Source of the DNA: Methanosarcinaceae archaeon
GTDB taxonomy: Archaea; Halobacteriota; Methanosarcinia; Methanosarcinales; Methanosarcinaceae
Direction of reading: 5' to 3'
Length of the DNA: 11,047 nucleotides
NCBI GenBank assembly: GCA_016926455.1
Contig: JAFGOO010000201.1
Coordinates: forward strand, 1-11,047
Position numbers and translations under genes: made by a program. Of this stretch, positions 1-7,625 are shown one piece after another (the first letter of the stretch is position 1; each line of letters starts with the position of its first letter). The notes below the pieces were generated by a model. That model was not told where the DNA came from, searched no databases, and saw only the letters and a program-made list of their open reading frames with translations.

Positions 1-432
1 ATGCTTAAAAACCATTGTCTTGCACGATCAATAGTTGATGTTTCATGGAGTATGTTCTTCAATCAATTAGAATATAAAGCCGATTGGCACGGAAAAACGT
101 TATTAAAAATAGGTCAATTCGAGCCATCGACTAAAATATGCAATATCTGTGGATTTCATAATAAAGAATTGACTTTGAAAGATCGAGATTGGCGTTGTCC
201 CGAATGCAATACAAAACACGATAGGGATATCAATGCTGCAATCAACATCAAGAAGTTTGCACTCCAAAATCAAAATCTAATAACATTTGATACCTTCGGA
301 ACGAGGGGAAAGGCTTGTGGACTTGTGAACGATGGTTCAAAGAACAAAGCAAGAAGCTCCATGCGTAAGCGGGGAGTAGTTCACCTTAAGAATGAGCCTT
401 CTCAGCACGTTTTGCTTCCTGTATTTCCCTGA
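1..432 (+). CDS. tnpB: TnpB RNA-guided nuclease of an IS200/IS605-type element, C-terminal part (5' end outside window)
   Basis: This is the last third of a TnpB (OrfB) protein, the RuvC-like omega-RNA-guided nuclease carried by IS200/IS605 elements. The ATG at position 1 is an internal codon, since the conserved context 'SIVDVSW' normally lies well inside the protein. Visible parts are the zinc ribbon (C47, C50, C66, C69 counted from position 1) and the HDRDINAAINI motif at residues 73-83, whose D76 is the expected RuvC-III catalytic Asp. The earlier RuvC residues are off the window. The family tail KQEAP is encoded in the next frame (347-361) and ends at TAG 377-379, inside the element's right end. 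The open frame instead reads on to 432, giving an atypical tail 'RKRGVVH...' that overlaps the convergent vWA gene by 47 bases. A one-base frameshift near 335-350 explains this. The catalytic core is unaffected by that shift. Confidence 0.92.
   Translation: MLKNHCLARSIVDVSWSMFFNQLEYKADWHGKTLLKIGQFEPSTKICNICGFHNKELTLKDRDWRCPECNTKHDRDINAAINIKKFALQNQNLITFDTFGTRGKACGLVNDGSKNKARSSMRKRGVVHLKNEPSQHVLLPVFP
357..384 (+). mobile_element. Right end (RE) hairpin of the first TnpB element
   Basis: An 8-bp imperfect stem (357-364 with 369-376, loop GTAA; one A-G mismatch and one T-G wobble) is followed by TAGTTCAC at 377-384. The same layout, GAAGC then a hairpin then TAGTTC, occurs at 8341-8372. IS200/605 ends carry such subterminal hairpins, which TnpA recognises and which form the 3' end of omega-RNA. 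The element therefore probably ends at 384, one base before the vWA stop codon (386-388). The hairpin also lies just beyond the vWA operon's last codon and may act as an mRNA 3' end for it, because a T-rich stretch follows on the minus strand. The exact boundary is inferred from the two copies. Confidence 0.7.
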
Positions 433-2857
433 TCCGCCGAATAATTATCTCAACCAAAAACAACCCCAGCGCGGCAAGGATAAAGTACATCTTCAAACTC
501 AAAGGTTCCCTGACGATCCTCTGCGAGTTCGTCCTAGCATCCTCAAGCAGAAACGCGCGTGCTTCCTGTTCTGTATACGTCTTTCCACCATTTGCCTTGA
601 TAAACATGGGCAGTTCTTCGTTCAATCCTACATCAAGGTATTCCAGTGCGTAATTCACAGCAACCGGGTAGCCTGATACATAATGCAAGCCGGTCCGTTT
701 TGGATCGATCGTGGTCTCATAGGTGTTCTTTCCTGTCATGGACAGTTCTATAGGCTCATTGTTTAAAGTAAGCTCAGGCGTCAAACCCTCCTCATACATA
801 GTAAGTGTCAGTGTTACAGGCGTGCCTAACCATGTGTCCAGTCCTTCGAGGACTGCACCTTGCTCAGCACGGGGGTTCCCGATAGCCCAGTTAATCATGG
901 AAGATGTGAGCTTTGAGTTGCTACCTGAATACATCTGCGAACTCCACCTGTTGCCGCCGCCTTCTCCATTATCTGTTGTCAGTGCCGCCACCCGCCCAAG
1001 CCCGTACCTCCATGTTGTCAGTACAGGCTTTCCTGTTGTTGTAATAATGATCCTATCTGCACCTGCTTTAGGGGTCACGTCATTATATCCGGTAATATTT
1101 CCTGCAATTTCCATGTTCCGGGTTATGAAGTGATTGGGGTTGTATTCGATCAATGGAAATGCGTAGAGTAGAACCGCTTCGTAATCGGGTGGATTTTCAA
1201 TCTCTTCGAAAACAAGGTTTGCACGTTCGTCATTAATTACGTTCATATAAGTTCCACCAACTTCAATCATTAATTTTTTTGCAAGTGATTGATTAAAATA
1301 AGGCGGATTTAGTGTAGTGTGAATAAAATAAATTTTTACATCATTATTTAATTGGTTTAGAATTTCTAGAGATGAATCATAAGATTCAGCTATTTCTCCA
1401 TCAGAGATAATTATTATGTTTTTTTCACCTTCTAGATTAGATATCATTTCTTTTGCTAGCAATATTCCTTCATTCAATGACGTAAGACCCTTTTCTCCAG
1501 GTGTTAATTCTCTAATTTTCAATTCAATTCGTTCTACATTAGAAGATATTCCTACATATTCAAAATCATCTGAGACTTTTACAGCGTCAGTACCAAATGC
1601 AATTACAGCGACATCTGCATCTTTTAAGTCCTCATCAGTGAGAATATTTATCGCATTTGCTTTAATAATGTCTAGTATGTTATTTTCGACCGGAACCCAT
1701 GTTTCATTCTTTTTTATATGAGATGCATATAATGTACTTCCCGATACATCCAAAACCAGGACGACATTCCTACCGCCTCGCCATTCTGTGGGCTTCGACA
1801 TAACAGGCAGTAGCTCCTCGAAAGATGAGTTTAGGTAATCACCATAATCATAAGCTAACTCCCCTCCAACAACAACAAGACCATGTCCATCTGTCACGTA
1901 TTTCTTAAGTGTACTGACATCTTTCTGGGAGAGTGAATTGACACGTTTGTTATCAAGGACCACCACTTTTTTGTCATTGATATCTGATAGCCTGTCAGTT
2001 GATGAAACGTCATACAGATTGTATATGATCTGTGCAAGTGGTGATGTTGTTTCATCTGCGATGAGAAGAATCTTTGGTTTTGGAACAACATACACTGACT
2101 TGTAGAATACATTGTTTATGGGGTCCTTGTCCTCATCCAGTGGTGTCAGGGTTGCGCTCAACGTATGGGCACCCAGCGCTTCAAAGAAATGCTTGACTTG
2201 TATCGTTTTTTCACGGGTGGACTGACTGAAGGTGCCGCTTCTTAGGAGTTTATCATCCGCATAGACTTCGATACGATAACTTACCGTCGTATCCCCTGCC
2301 TGTGAAACAATTATCTCGAATAAATTCTCGTTGCCAACGACAACGGTCTTATCACCCGTTATCTCAATGCTCATGTCGTTGGTCTTAATTTCGGGCTGTA
2401 CTGCATAGACCGTAGTGCCGCTATCTTTTGCAAACTTCAGCGAATCTTCAAGGTTCTTTCCATAATTATTGTTGCCATCGGTCACGATCACGATTTGGTT
2501 ATCACCACTTGAATACTGTACGATGGCATCCCCTAGGGACGTCTTATCCCCACTGACCTTGACAAGGGTTGTGGGTGTCTTTGCCGTAAGTGCCTCATAG
2601 AGCCGGGATGCAACTCCCTCCTTAAAGAGTGCCATGCTGCTTGTCTCATCAGAGATCACCACAATGTCAGGTGTCTCATCCATGTTTGTTCTAATGACGA
2701 GGTTATAGGGAGAAGCAAGTGCGATGACGAGCAACGCTGCAACAATTATTCTGGATTCTACAAGACCGGTTTTTGCACCTTTCATAATCAGGTAAAGACC
2801 TGTGATCACCACCGGAACCATCAGCCACAGCAACTGCGGATTTCCAAGGGACAGCAT
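386..2857 (-). CDS. Large membrane-anchored double-vWA protein with nested glutamine-amidotransferase-like domain (BatA/B-like)
   Basis: Last gene of the MoxR/DUF58/vWA operon, 823 residues from the ATG at 2857. That ATG shares its A with the TGA of the upstream gene (TGATG) and has GGTGA six bases before it. A GTG one codon earlier (2860) would leave only three bases after the GGTGA. Order: two N-terminal membrane segments (about 7-24 and 35-54); a first vWA domain (about 65-160; D70, T72, S74, with Thr for the usual Ser); an Ig-like stretch (165-255); an amidotransferase-like fold split by a second vWA domain (about 363-550; MIDAS D370, S372, S374, T459, D486); the rest of the amidotransferase fold (about 570-660, 'TTWRYGLGRVAALTTD'); and a C-terminal membrane helix (about 789-806). 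No catalytic amidotransferase Cys-His pair was recognised. It probably acts as a membrane partner of the MoxR ATPase. DNA encoding residues 373-532 is much more AT-rich than the rest. Exact role unknown. Confidence 0.88.
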   Translation of the reverse strand: MLSLGNPQLLWLMVPVVITGLYLIMKGAKTGLVESRIIVAALLVIALASPYNLVIRTNMDETPDIVVISDETSSMALFKEGVASRLYEALTAKTPTTLVKVSGDKTSLGDAIVQYSSGDNQIVIVTDGNNNYGKNLEDSLKFAKDSGTTVYAVQPEIKTNDMSIEITGDKTVVVGNENLFEIIVSQAGDTTVSYRIEVYADDKLLRSGTFSQSTREKTIQVKHFFEALGAHTLSATLTPLDEDKDPINNVFYKSVYVVPKPKILLIADETTSPLAQIIYNLYDVSSTDRLSDINDKKVVVLDNKRVNSLSQKDVSTLKKYVTDGHGLVVVGGELAYDYGDYLNSSFEELLPVMSKPTEWRGGRNVVLVLDVSGSTLYASHIKKNETWVPVENNILDIIKANAINILTDEDLKDADVAVIAFGTDAVKVSDDFEYVGISSNVERIELKIRELTPGEKGLTSLNEGILLAKEMISNLEGEKNIIIISDGEIAESYDSSLEILNQLNNDVKIYFIHTTLNPPYFNQSLAKKLMIEVGGTYMNVINDERANLVFEEIENPPDYEAVLLYAFPLIEYNPNHFITRNMEIAGNITGYNDVTPKAGADRIIITTTGKPVLTTWRYGLGRVAALTTDNGEGGGNRWSSQMYSGSNSKLTSSMINWAIGNPRAEQGAVLEGLDTWLGTPVTLTLTMYEEGLTPELTLNNEPIELSMTGKNTYETTIDPKRTGLHYVSGYPVAVNYALEYLDVGLNEELPMFIKANGGKTYTEQEARAFLLEDARTNSQRIVREPLSLKMYFILAALGLFLVEIIIRRIREIQEAKRAEKAHS
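1261..1740. other. AT-rich island inside the vWA gene, matching the nested vWA domain
   Basis: By hand count G+C is about 30% across these 480 bases, against about 47-48% in the 180 bases starting at 1741 and the 180 bases ending at 1140. The right edge is abrupt, dropping from about 55% to 30% between adjacent 60-base blocks, just after the DVSGS metal-binding motif. The left edge rises gradually. The reading frame stays open throughout and the encoded vWA domain keeps all its metal ligands, so this is a change in base and codon use and not decay. Confidence 0.7.
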
Positions 2858-4737
2858 CACAGCTCACCCCGTCTTCGAATGATCAGTATTTCAAGTAGCA
2901 TTAGTAGGAAAACCCCCACGATCAGGTAGATGTCCAGGTCTTTTTTTACGTTATAGGTGGTAGCCCTAACAACGCTGGGTCCTGTTTGTGTGATCGAACG
3001 CTGGATGACATCCGAGGCGTCAAGTGTGGTATCAGATTCCTTGTCATCATAGAGATTAGATGCGATTCTTTTACCTGCCACCTCATAGATCCCGACTTCA
3101 TCATACAGAATTCGGTTGCCTGTAAGGGTCCCACTTGGTGCCTTTATTTCCTGTTCCCTTGACAATGCTGTTATCACGCCTGTCTTGAGGTTGTAATCCG
3201 TGATGTCTCCGGCTCCACCGAGCCATCCAATCAGCTTTACCCAGAACACAGGGTATTCCGGAAGGTTGTGGAAATTGCCCCATGCATCCTCACTAAGTGC
3301 ATCATTGAGTCCCAAATATACCACCGTACCTTCCCCGATAGTCTGGTAGGTCAGCACTGGGATGTTGTTTTCGGTTGCCACAAGTGAAGTGGAATCACTT
3401 CTTGGTGTTGCGTTCAGGTACCTGTAGACAGCAACCTCTTCAAACTTCATGTCTTCTGTGAGCCTTGTGGGCTGTACGACCTTCAGGGCAGTTCCATCAG
3501 GCGTTTCCACAATCTCCAGTGGTTTCATGGGCAGCAATTTGAACAGGTCAAAGTCAGCAACAGAGGATGCAAGCGTATCACCTGCGATAAACACTGCCGA
3601 ACCACCGCCGTTGATTAATCCGTCAAGTCGTAGAATCTCGCTTTTTGATAGGGGTGTTTTCCTGCTTGCAACGACAACAACATCGTATCCGTTCATGTCA
3701 GAAGGTACAACATGCGTTACTGTGGTTTCTGTATTCGGAATGAGCGAGAGCGCAGTTTTCGATGGCAGTTTTCCGGCATCTGTGACCAGCAGGACACTCT
3801 GCTCCGTGATCTTCGGAATTGAGATGTAGGCGGTATTATCCACCATCATGCTGTCAGTCTTTTTAATCTGAATAGTGGTAACTCCTGTTCCAAGGTTTGT
3901 AAGCATGAACTGTTTTGTGGAGCGTGCCGGTACGTTTAACGTCATGCTTGTGGAAGTTCCATCATCACCGGTACTTACTCCGATCTCCACATTTTCAGTA
4001 GTTCCTTTGTAGTTTTTGACAACTCCGCTGTAGGTGTACCCACCAACACCAGCTTCCAGCCATCCGTTGATTATCCCCACATTGTCCGCACTTTTCCCGA
4101 CCCTGACGAAAGTAACCTTGAGACCATAGGACTCAGCAAGGCTTTTCGCGGTCACTGGATCATCCCCTTCCCAGTTTGTGAAATCAGAGATGACAATGAT
4201 CCTGCCGCCTTCCTCGGAAAGTATCCGCATTCCGCCTGATATGGCGTTTGAAAGGTCGGCAACAACTCCCTTTGGTTCGAGCTTTTCAAGAACTTCATTC
4301 GTACTGGATGCACCCTCGGATTGAAGTGCAATAACAGGTACGTTCTCTGCAAGGATGATGGAGTTTTTCTTGCTCACATAATCGCTAGCTATCGATATAG
4401 CATCCTCAAAACGCCCGTCTGTATGCATGCTCGCGGACGAGTCGAGAACAAGTACTGTGTGTTCGCCACTAAGAGGTTCATCTGTGTTGAAGAACGGACC
4501 TGCAGCTGCCAATGAAAGAAGTATCAAGACAAGAAGCTGTATCAGGAACAGGGGATCTCTTATGAGTTTGGTAATAGATGAATAGAGCCGCTTTTTCTGC
4601 TGTTCCACCTTCATCAGGAACATTAGGGAAGGGATCTGTAACACAGGAGGTTTTGGGCGTAGCAGGTAGAGGATTATTAGCGGGATAATGCTGATTAGTG
4701 CTCCAAGTGCGAGTGCGTTCTCAAAGGGAATTACCAC
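2857..4737 (-). CDS. BatA-like membrane protein with vWA domain and glutamine-amidotransferase-like domain
   Basis: 626 residues. The N-terminus (1-82) resembles the aerotolerance-regulator/BatA N-terminal domain, 'FENALALGALISIIPLIILY', with membrane segments at about 8-26 and 63-80. A vWA domain follows (about 93-215) with MIDAS residues D99, S101, S103 and D185. D161 sits where the third ligand is usually Thr. Next come a beta-rich region (about 225-320) and an amidotransferase-like fold (about 325-515). A C-terminal membrane helix (about 602-620) is followed by positively charged RRR. Most of the chain should lie outside or at the membrane between the helices. GTG at 4737 is the only possible start: a TAG lies four codons upstream in frame and no ATG occurs before residue 39. 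AGGAGG ends two bases before it, unusually close. The start overlaps the DUF58 stop by 7 bases, suggesting coupled translation. Probably a partner of the ATPase and DUF58 protein. Confidence 0.88.
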   Translation of the reverse strand: MVIPFENALALGALISIIPLIILYLLRPKPPVLQIPSLMFLMKVEQQKKRLYSSITKLIRDPLFLIQLLVLILLSLAAAGPFFNTDEPLSGEHTVLVLDSSASMHTDGRFEDAISIASDYVSKKNSIILAENVPVIALQSEGASSTNEVLEKLEPKGVVADLSNAISGGMRILSEEGGRIIVISDFTNWEGDDPVTAKSLAESYGLKVTFVRVGKSADNVGIINGWLEAGVGGYTYSGVVKNYKGTTENVEIGVSTGDDGTSTSMTLNVPARSTKQFMLTNLGTGVTTIQIKKTDSMMVDNTAYISIPKITEQSVLLVTDAGKLPSKTALSLIPNTETTVTHVVPSDMNGYDVVVVASRKTPLSKSEILRLDGLINGGGSAVFIAGDTLASSVADFDLFKLLPMKPLEIVETPDGTALKVVQPTRLTEDMKFEEVAVYRYLNATPRSDSTSLVATENNIPVLTYQTIGEGTVVYLGLNDALSEDAWGNFHNLPEYPVFWVKLIGWLGGAGDITDYNLKTGVITALSREQEIKAPSGTLTGNRILYDEVGIYEVAGKRIASNLYDDKESDTTLDASDVIQRSITQTGPSVVRATTYNVKKDLDIYLIVGVFLLMLLEILIIRRRGEL

Positions 4738-5612
4738 CGCCTCCTGCTAATCGTATTGAAGAAGGCATCAAAGACAGGCACATCCGTGGTAAAGGTGTAG
4801 AACTCGGCACCTACACGGTCGCAGGTTTTTCTGATGCGGTTTATATGGGCTTCAAGCTGCTTCTGGTATTCGGCTTTGAAGTTTTCACTGACATAAGTTT
4901 TAAGCTCGTTGCCAGTCTCCAGGTCTTTTAGTTTCATGTCCCCGTGAAGGGTGAGTGTGCTCTCGGTCTTATCAAGTACTTGGATAAGTATTAGGTCGTG
5001 GTCTGCAAGCCGGTATATTGCGGATTCGATAGATTCAAGTTTATCCAAGAAATCCGAGATAATGAGAACCAGCGACCTTGACCGTATCATCCGTCCATAT
5101 TTCATGACGCACTCATTGGTTTTAGTGGTGCCTTCAAGTTTTGTTTCACTCAAACGGTCGATGGTACTTATTAGATACTGCCTTCCACGACGGGGATTTG
5201 AAATATTGACATCTTCTGCAAAGGTGGAGATTGCAAACTTGTCGTTGTCCTTTGTAACAAGATAAGCAAATCCGGCTGCAAGCCTTGCACCGTATTCGAA
5301 CTTGGATACTTTGTGGCTCGAATAGTCCATGCTTTTGCTGGCATCCAGAAGGATGTGAGTTGTCAGGGACTTTTCTTCTTCGAACTGGCGCACATACAGT
5401 TTCTCTGACCTTGCATAGACGTTCCAGTCAATTGACTTAAGTTCGTCGCCCGGATTGTATTCTCTGTACCCTACCGTATCAATGCCGCGTCCGCTGTGAA
5501 TAGACCGTCGGCTGCCAGCGTATGCTGTAGACACACGTTTTCTGACCATGAAGGTAAAGCGGTCAAGTTGCCTGAAAAAATCTATATCAATAATATGGTT
5601 TTTGCCGTTCAT
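4731..5612 (-). CDS. DUF58 family protein (vWA-like, MoxR partner)
   Basis: 293 residues, the usual length for the family. The DUF58 signature is clear at 50-68 (REYNPGDELKSIDWNVYAR), followed by 'RQFEEEK' at 75-81. A vWA-type metal site is present in 'LLDASKSM' (D90, S92, S94), with a later 'IISDFLD' strand. No membrane segment is seen, so it is probably cytoplasmic. DUF58 proteins are nearly always encoded next to MoxR ATPases and vWA membrane proteins and are thought to link the two. It lies 41 bases after the moxR stop, with no convincing ribosome binding site before its ATG. The C-terminus 'RRRW' is encoded by the AGGAGG that may also serve as ribosome binding site for the next gene. Confidence 0.93.
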   Translation of the reverse strand: MNGKNHIIDIDFFRQLDRFTFMVRKRVSTAYAGSRRSIHSGRGIDTVGYREYNPGDELKSIDWNVYARSEKLYVRQFEEEKSLTTHILLDASKSMDYSSHKVSKFEYGARLAAGFAYLVTKDNDKFAISTFAEDVNISNPRRGRQYLISTIDRLSETKLEGTTKTNECVMKYGRMIRSRSLVLIISDFLDKLESIESAIYRLADHDLILIQVLDKTESTLTLHGDMKLKDLETGNELKTYVSENFKAEYQKQLEAHINRIRKTCDRVGAEFYTFTTDVPVFDAFFNTISRRRW

Positions 5613-5653
5613 TGCTTGAATTGAATGGATTTACTGTAAGCTTTAGTTTAAAT

Positions 5654-6628
5654 TTATTTAGCCTGCACAAGTAGCTCTTTTATAACTTGGTCCTTCAAAA
5701 TTCCGCGCCTTTCGGCTTCAAATGTCAGGATGATCCTGTGCCGCAAGATAGGGTAAGCCATGGTTTCTATGTCCTCTTTGCTTACATAGTCCCTACCATG
5801 AACAAGTGCGTGTGCCTTTGCGGCAAGTATTAGTCCTATGGATGCTCTCGGAGAGGCACCATACTCGATATTCTCGGTCCATGTCCGTGTGGTCATCACG
5901 ATTTTTATTGCAAGTTCTTTAAGGTCATCAGCGATAGGCACTTCCCTAGTTAGTTTCTGAAGGTCAATCAATGTGGATTTTTCAATGACCTTATTGACCG
6001 CCGGTATCTCGGCACGTGTGTAGCGGTTCACGATCTCTTTTTCATCTTCGAAGTTCGGATAATCCACAAGTATCTTGAAGAGGAACCTGTCAAGCTGGGC
6101 TTCTGGCAGGGGGAATGTTCCCTCCATCTCGATGGGGTTCTGTGTTGCAAGTATAAAGAACGGCCTGTCTAGGATAAATGTCTCGTTGCCCACAGTGACC
6201 TGTTTTTCCTGCATGGCTTCAAGGAGTGCGGATTGTGTTTTTGGTGATGCACGGTTAATCTCGTCAGCAAGCACGATATTTGCAAAAATGGGTCCTGGTT
6301 CGAATTTGAACTCCTTTCTTCCGCCGCTTTCTTCGATTAGGTGCGTTCCAGTTATATCGGCTGGCATTAGATCAGGCGTACACTGGATTCTGCTGAACAC
6401 AAGGTCCATTGATTTTGATATTGTGGAAATCATCAGGGTTTTCCCGAGTCCCGGATTACTCTCCACAAGTGTATGCCCGTCGCATAGGATTGCAATAATT
6501 ATCTGCTCTACAACGTCTCTCTGTCCAACTATGACCTTTTCGATCTCATTGAAAAGTGCTGTAAATGTATTTCCAGTACCGCGATATGTACCTGACAGAT
6601 CGCTTTTGTTTCTGTTAGTAAGATCCAT
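5654..6628 (-). CDS. moxR: MoxR-family AAA+ ATPase
   Basis: 324 residues from the chosen start. This is a chaperone-type AAA+ ATPase that works with vWA-domain proteins. Motifs: Walker A NPGLGKT (58-64), with the region 'FEPGPIFANIVLADEINRASPKTQ' covering Walker B (119-123); sensor 1 'ATQNP' (N164); and 'PLPEAQLDRF' (173-182), typical of MoxR. A C-terminal lid contains 'GASPRASIGLILAAKA', the sensor-2 region. I chose the ATG at 6628 because AAAGGAG (6637-6643) lies eight bases before it. An ATG at 6682 in the same frame would add 18 residues and overlap the previous gene by four bases (ATGA), but has only AGGA abutting it. A third ATG, seven codons into that extension, is also possible. The core is complete and no key residue is missing. 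Client proteins are unknown. Confidence 0.95.
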   Translation of the reverse strand: MDLTNRNKSDLSGTYRGTGNTFTALFNEIEKVIVGQRDVVEQIIIAILCDGHTLVESNPGLGKTLMISTISKSMDLVFSRIQCTPDLMPADITGTHLIEESGGRKEFKFEPGPIFANIVLADEINRASPKTQSALLEAMQEKQVTVGNETFILDRPFFILATQNPIEMEGTFPLPEAQLDRFLFKILVDYPNFEDEKEIVNRYTRAEIPAVNKVIEKSTLIDLQKLTREVPIADDLKELAIKIVMTTRTWTENIEYGASPRASIGLILAAKAHALVHGRDYVSKEDIETMAYPILRHRIILTFEAERRGILKDQVIKELLVQAK

Positions 6629-6636
6629 TTGATGAA

Positions 6637-6643
6637 CTCCTTT
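6637..6643 (-). promoter_or_regulatory. Ribosome binding site that decides the moxR start
   Basis: AAAGGAG on the minus strand, eight bases before the ATG at 6628. It is much better placed than anything before the upstream in-frame ATG at 6682. Confidence 0.6.
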
Positions 6644-6678
6644 AGTTGCATTTATGATCATAACAAATTGCTGTTTAA

Positions 6679-7587
6679 TCATTCCTTTGCTATTTCTTCA
6701 AAATATGTCTTGATTATATTCTGGTAACCTTCAGGTAAGTTTTCATAATAAGCCTGGGACGATATTACATTGATATCATATGCTGATGAACGCTGAAATT
6801 CCTCGGTCCTTGTTTCACCTTCTTCCCGTATTGAAAAACCTACTCCTGAACCCGGAGGCAGAGTCAGGTCTATTTCCTTGCCTTCTACCACAATTATTGC
6901 AGGCTCGCCGAAAAGGTTTTCATCACCACCATTTTCACCTTTACTTATAGGAAATAGTTCATTTTTTTCCCCTTCTTGCTCCTCACCCGAGATGAATGGG
7001 AGATTTTCCACTATCTTTGGCAGGTCCTGCGGTGAGACGTCGGTGTGATATCCAGATACAGTTACATAAGTAAAGATGGAAGACGCGAAAACAAACGCAG
7101 CTATCCCAATGAAGAACTTTTTTTTGTTCAGTAGAGACGACGACCTAACAATTTGCGCATCTTCAAGAACATTTTTCATAAGGCTATCCACTATGATGTT
7201 GCTTATAGACCGGTTGTCATAGGCAGTACTAAGTCTCTCGCGCAATAGGGGATATTTCTCTTCGATAAGATTTATGGCATCTGTTTTTTCATCGCGGATG
7301 TGCAGAATAGCTGTGATAATAAGTGAAAGAATCACTGCTGAGACCATCAGACCAATTGCCTCGAAAGGAATTTCGTAGCCAAGGAACTGGTATGTTGAAC
7401 TCGTATAGAGTTCAAAAATGCTGATCATGGCAAATAGATCGACCATGTTGAATATGACAAAGATTGAGTAAAGGATAAGTGAAATCGAGACGAAATCAAG
7501 TATCATGTAAGTGCTTCGGTACTTCTTAAGCACTGAGCTATTTTTTTTCACGAAATTCGCGATATCTATGCTGCCGCTCTGAATCAT
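6679..7587 (-). CDS. Membrane protein of unknown function, first gene of the MoxR/vWA operon
   Basis: 302 residues, not firmly recognised. It has three likely membrane segments (about 27-47, 77-97 and 157-177). Between the second and third lies a cytoplasmic-looking loop with 'EEKYPLLRERLSTAYDNRS' (109-127). After the third comes an acidic, Gly/Glu-rich linker (about 190-235) and a C-terminal region ending 'AYYENLPEGYQNIIKTYFEEIAKE'. The RERL-TAYDN stretch recalls a conserved motif of membrane proteins often encoded at the head of archaeal MoxR operons, but I cannot name the family with certainty. GGTGAT (7596-7601) stands eight bases before the ATG, supporting this start. The stop overlaps the alternative moxR ATG by four bases. 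The short space upstream is occupied by an IS605-type remnant, so the original promoter appears to have been displaced. It is plausibly a membrane adaptor or client for the ATPase complex. Confidence 0.85.
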   Translation of the reverse strand: MIQSGSIDIANFVKKNSSVLKKYRSTYMILDFVSISLILYSIFVIFNMVDLFAMISIFELYTSSTYQFLGYEIPFEAIGLMVSAVILSLIITAILHIRDEKTDAINLIEEKYPLLRERLSTAYDNRSISNIIVDSLMKNVLEDAQIVRSSSLLNKKKFFIGIAAFVFASSIFTYVTVSGYHTDVSPQDLPKIVENLPFISGEEQEGEKNELFPISKGENGGDENLFGEPAIIVVEGKEIDLTLPPGSGVGFSIREEGETRTEEFQRSSAYDINVISSQAYYENLPEGYQNIIKTYFEEIAKE

Positions 7588-7595
7588 TTTTATTT

Positions 7596-7601
7596 ATCAC
7601 C
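7596..7601 (-). promoter_or_regulatory. Ribosome binding site of the first operon gene
   Basis: GGTGAT on the minus strand, a six-base match to the archaeal anti-Shine-Dalgarno sequence, eight bases before the ATG at 7587. If native, it places the left boundary of the neighbouring IS remnant at or beyond about 7602. Confidence 0.6.
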
Positions 7602-7625
7602 GTTAGGATAAGAAGACTATCGTTT

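Noticed and set aside
392..1133. Two plus-strand open frames opposite the end of the large vWA gene
   Set aside because: Low-complexity translations with no start signals; the minus-strand gene has clear domains through this stretch.
1416..1721. Plus-strand open frame in the AT-rich island
   Set aside because: It is antisense to the nested vWA domain, which keeps all metal ligands; composition explains the lack of stops.
6075..6632. Long plus-strand open frame of 185 codons
   Set aside because: It lies wholly antisense to the MoxR gene, whose motifs are unmistakable, and its translation resembles no protein family.
6629..6682. N-terminal extension of MoxR from the ATG at 6682
   Set aside because: The extra 18 residues have no conserved feature, and the ribosome binding site AAAGGAG fits the ATG at 6628; it stays an alternative.
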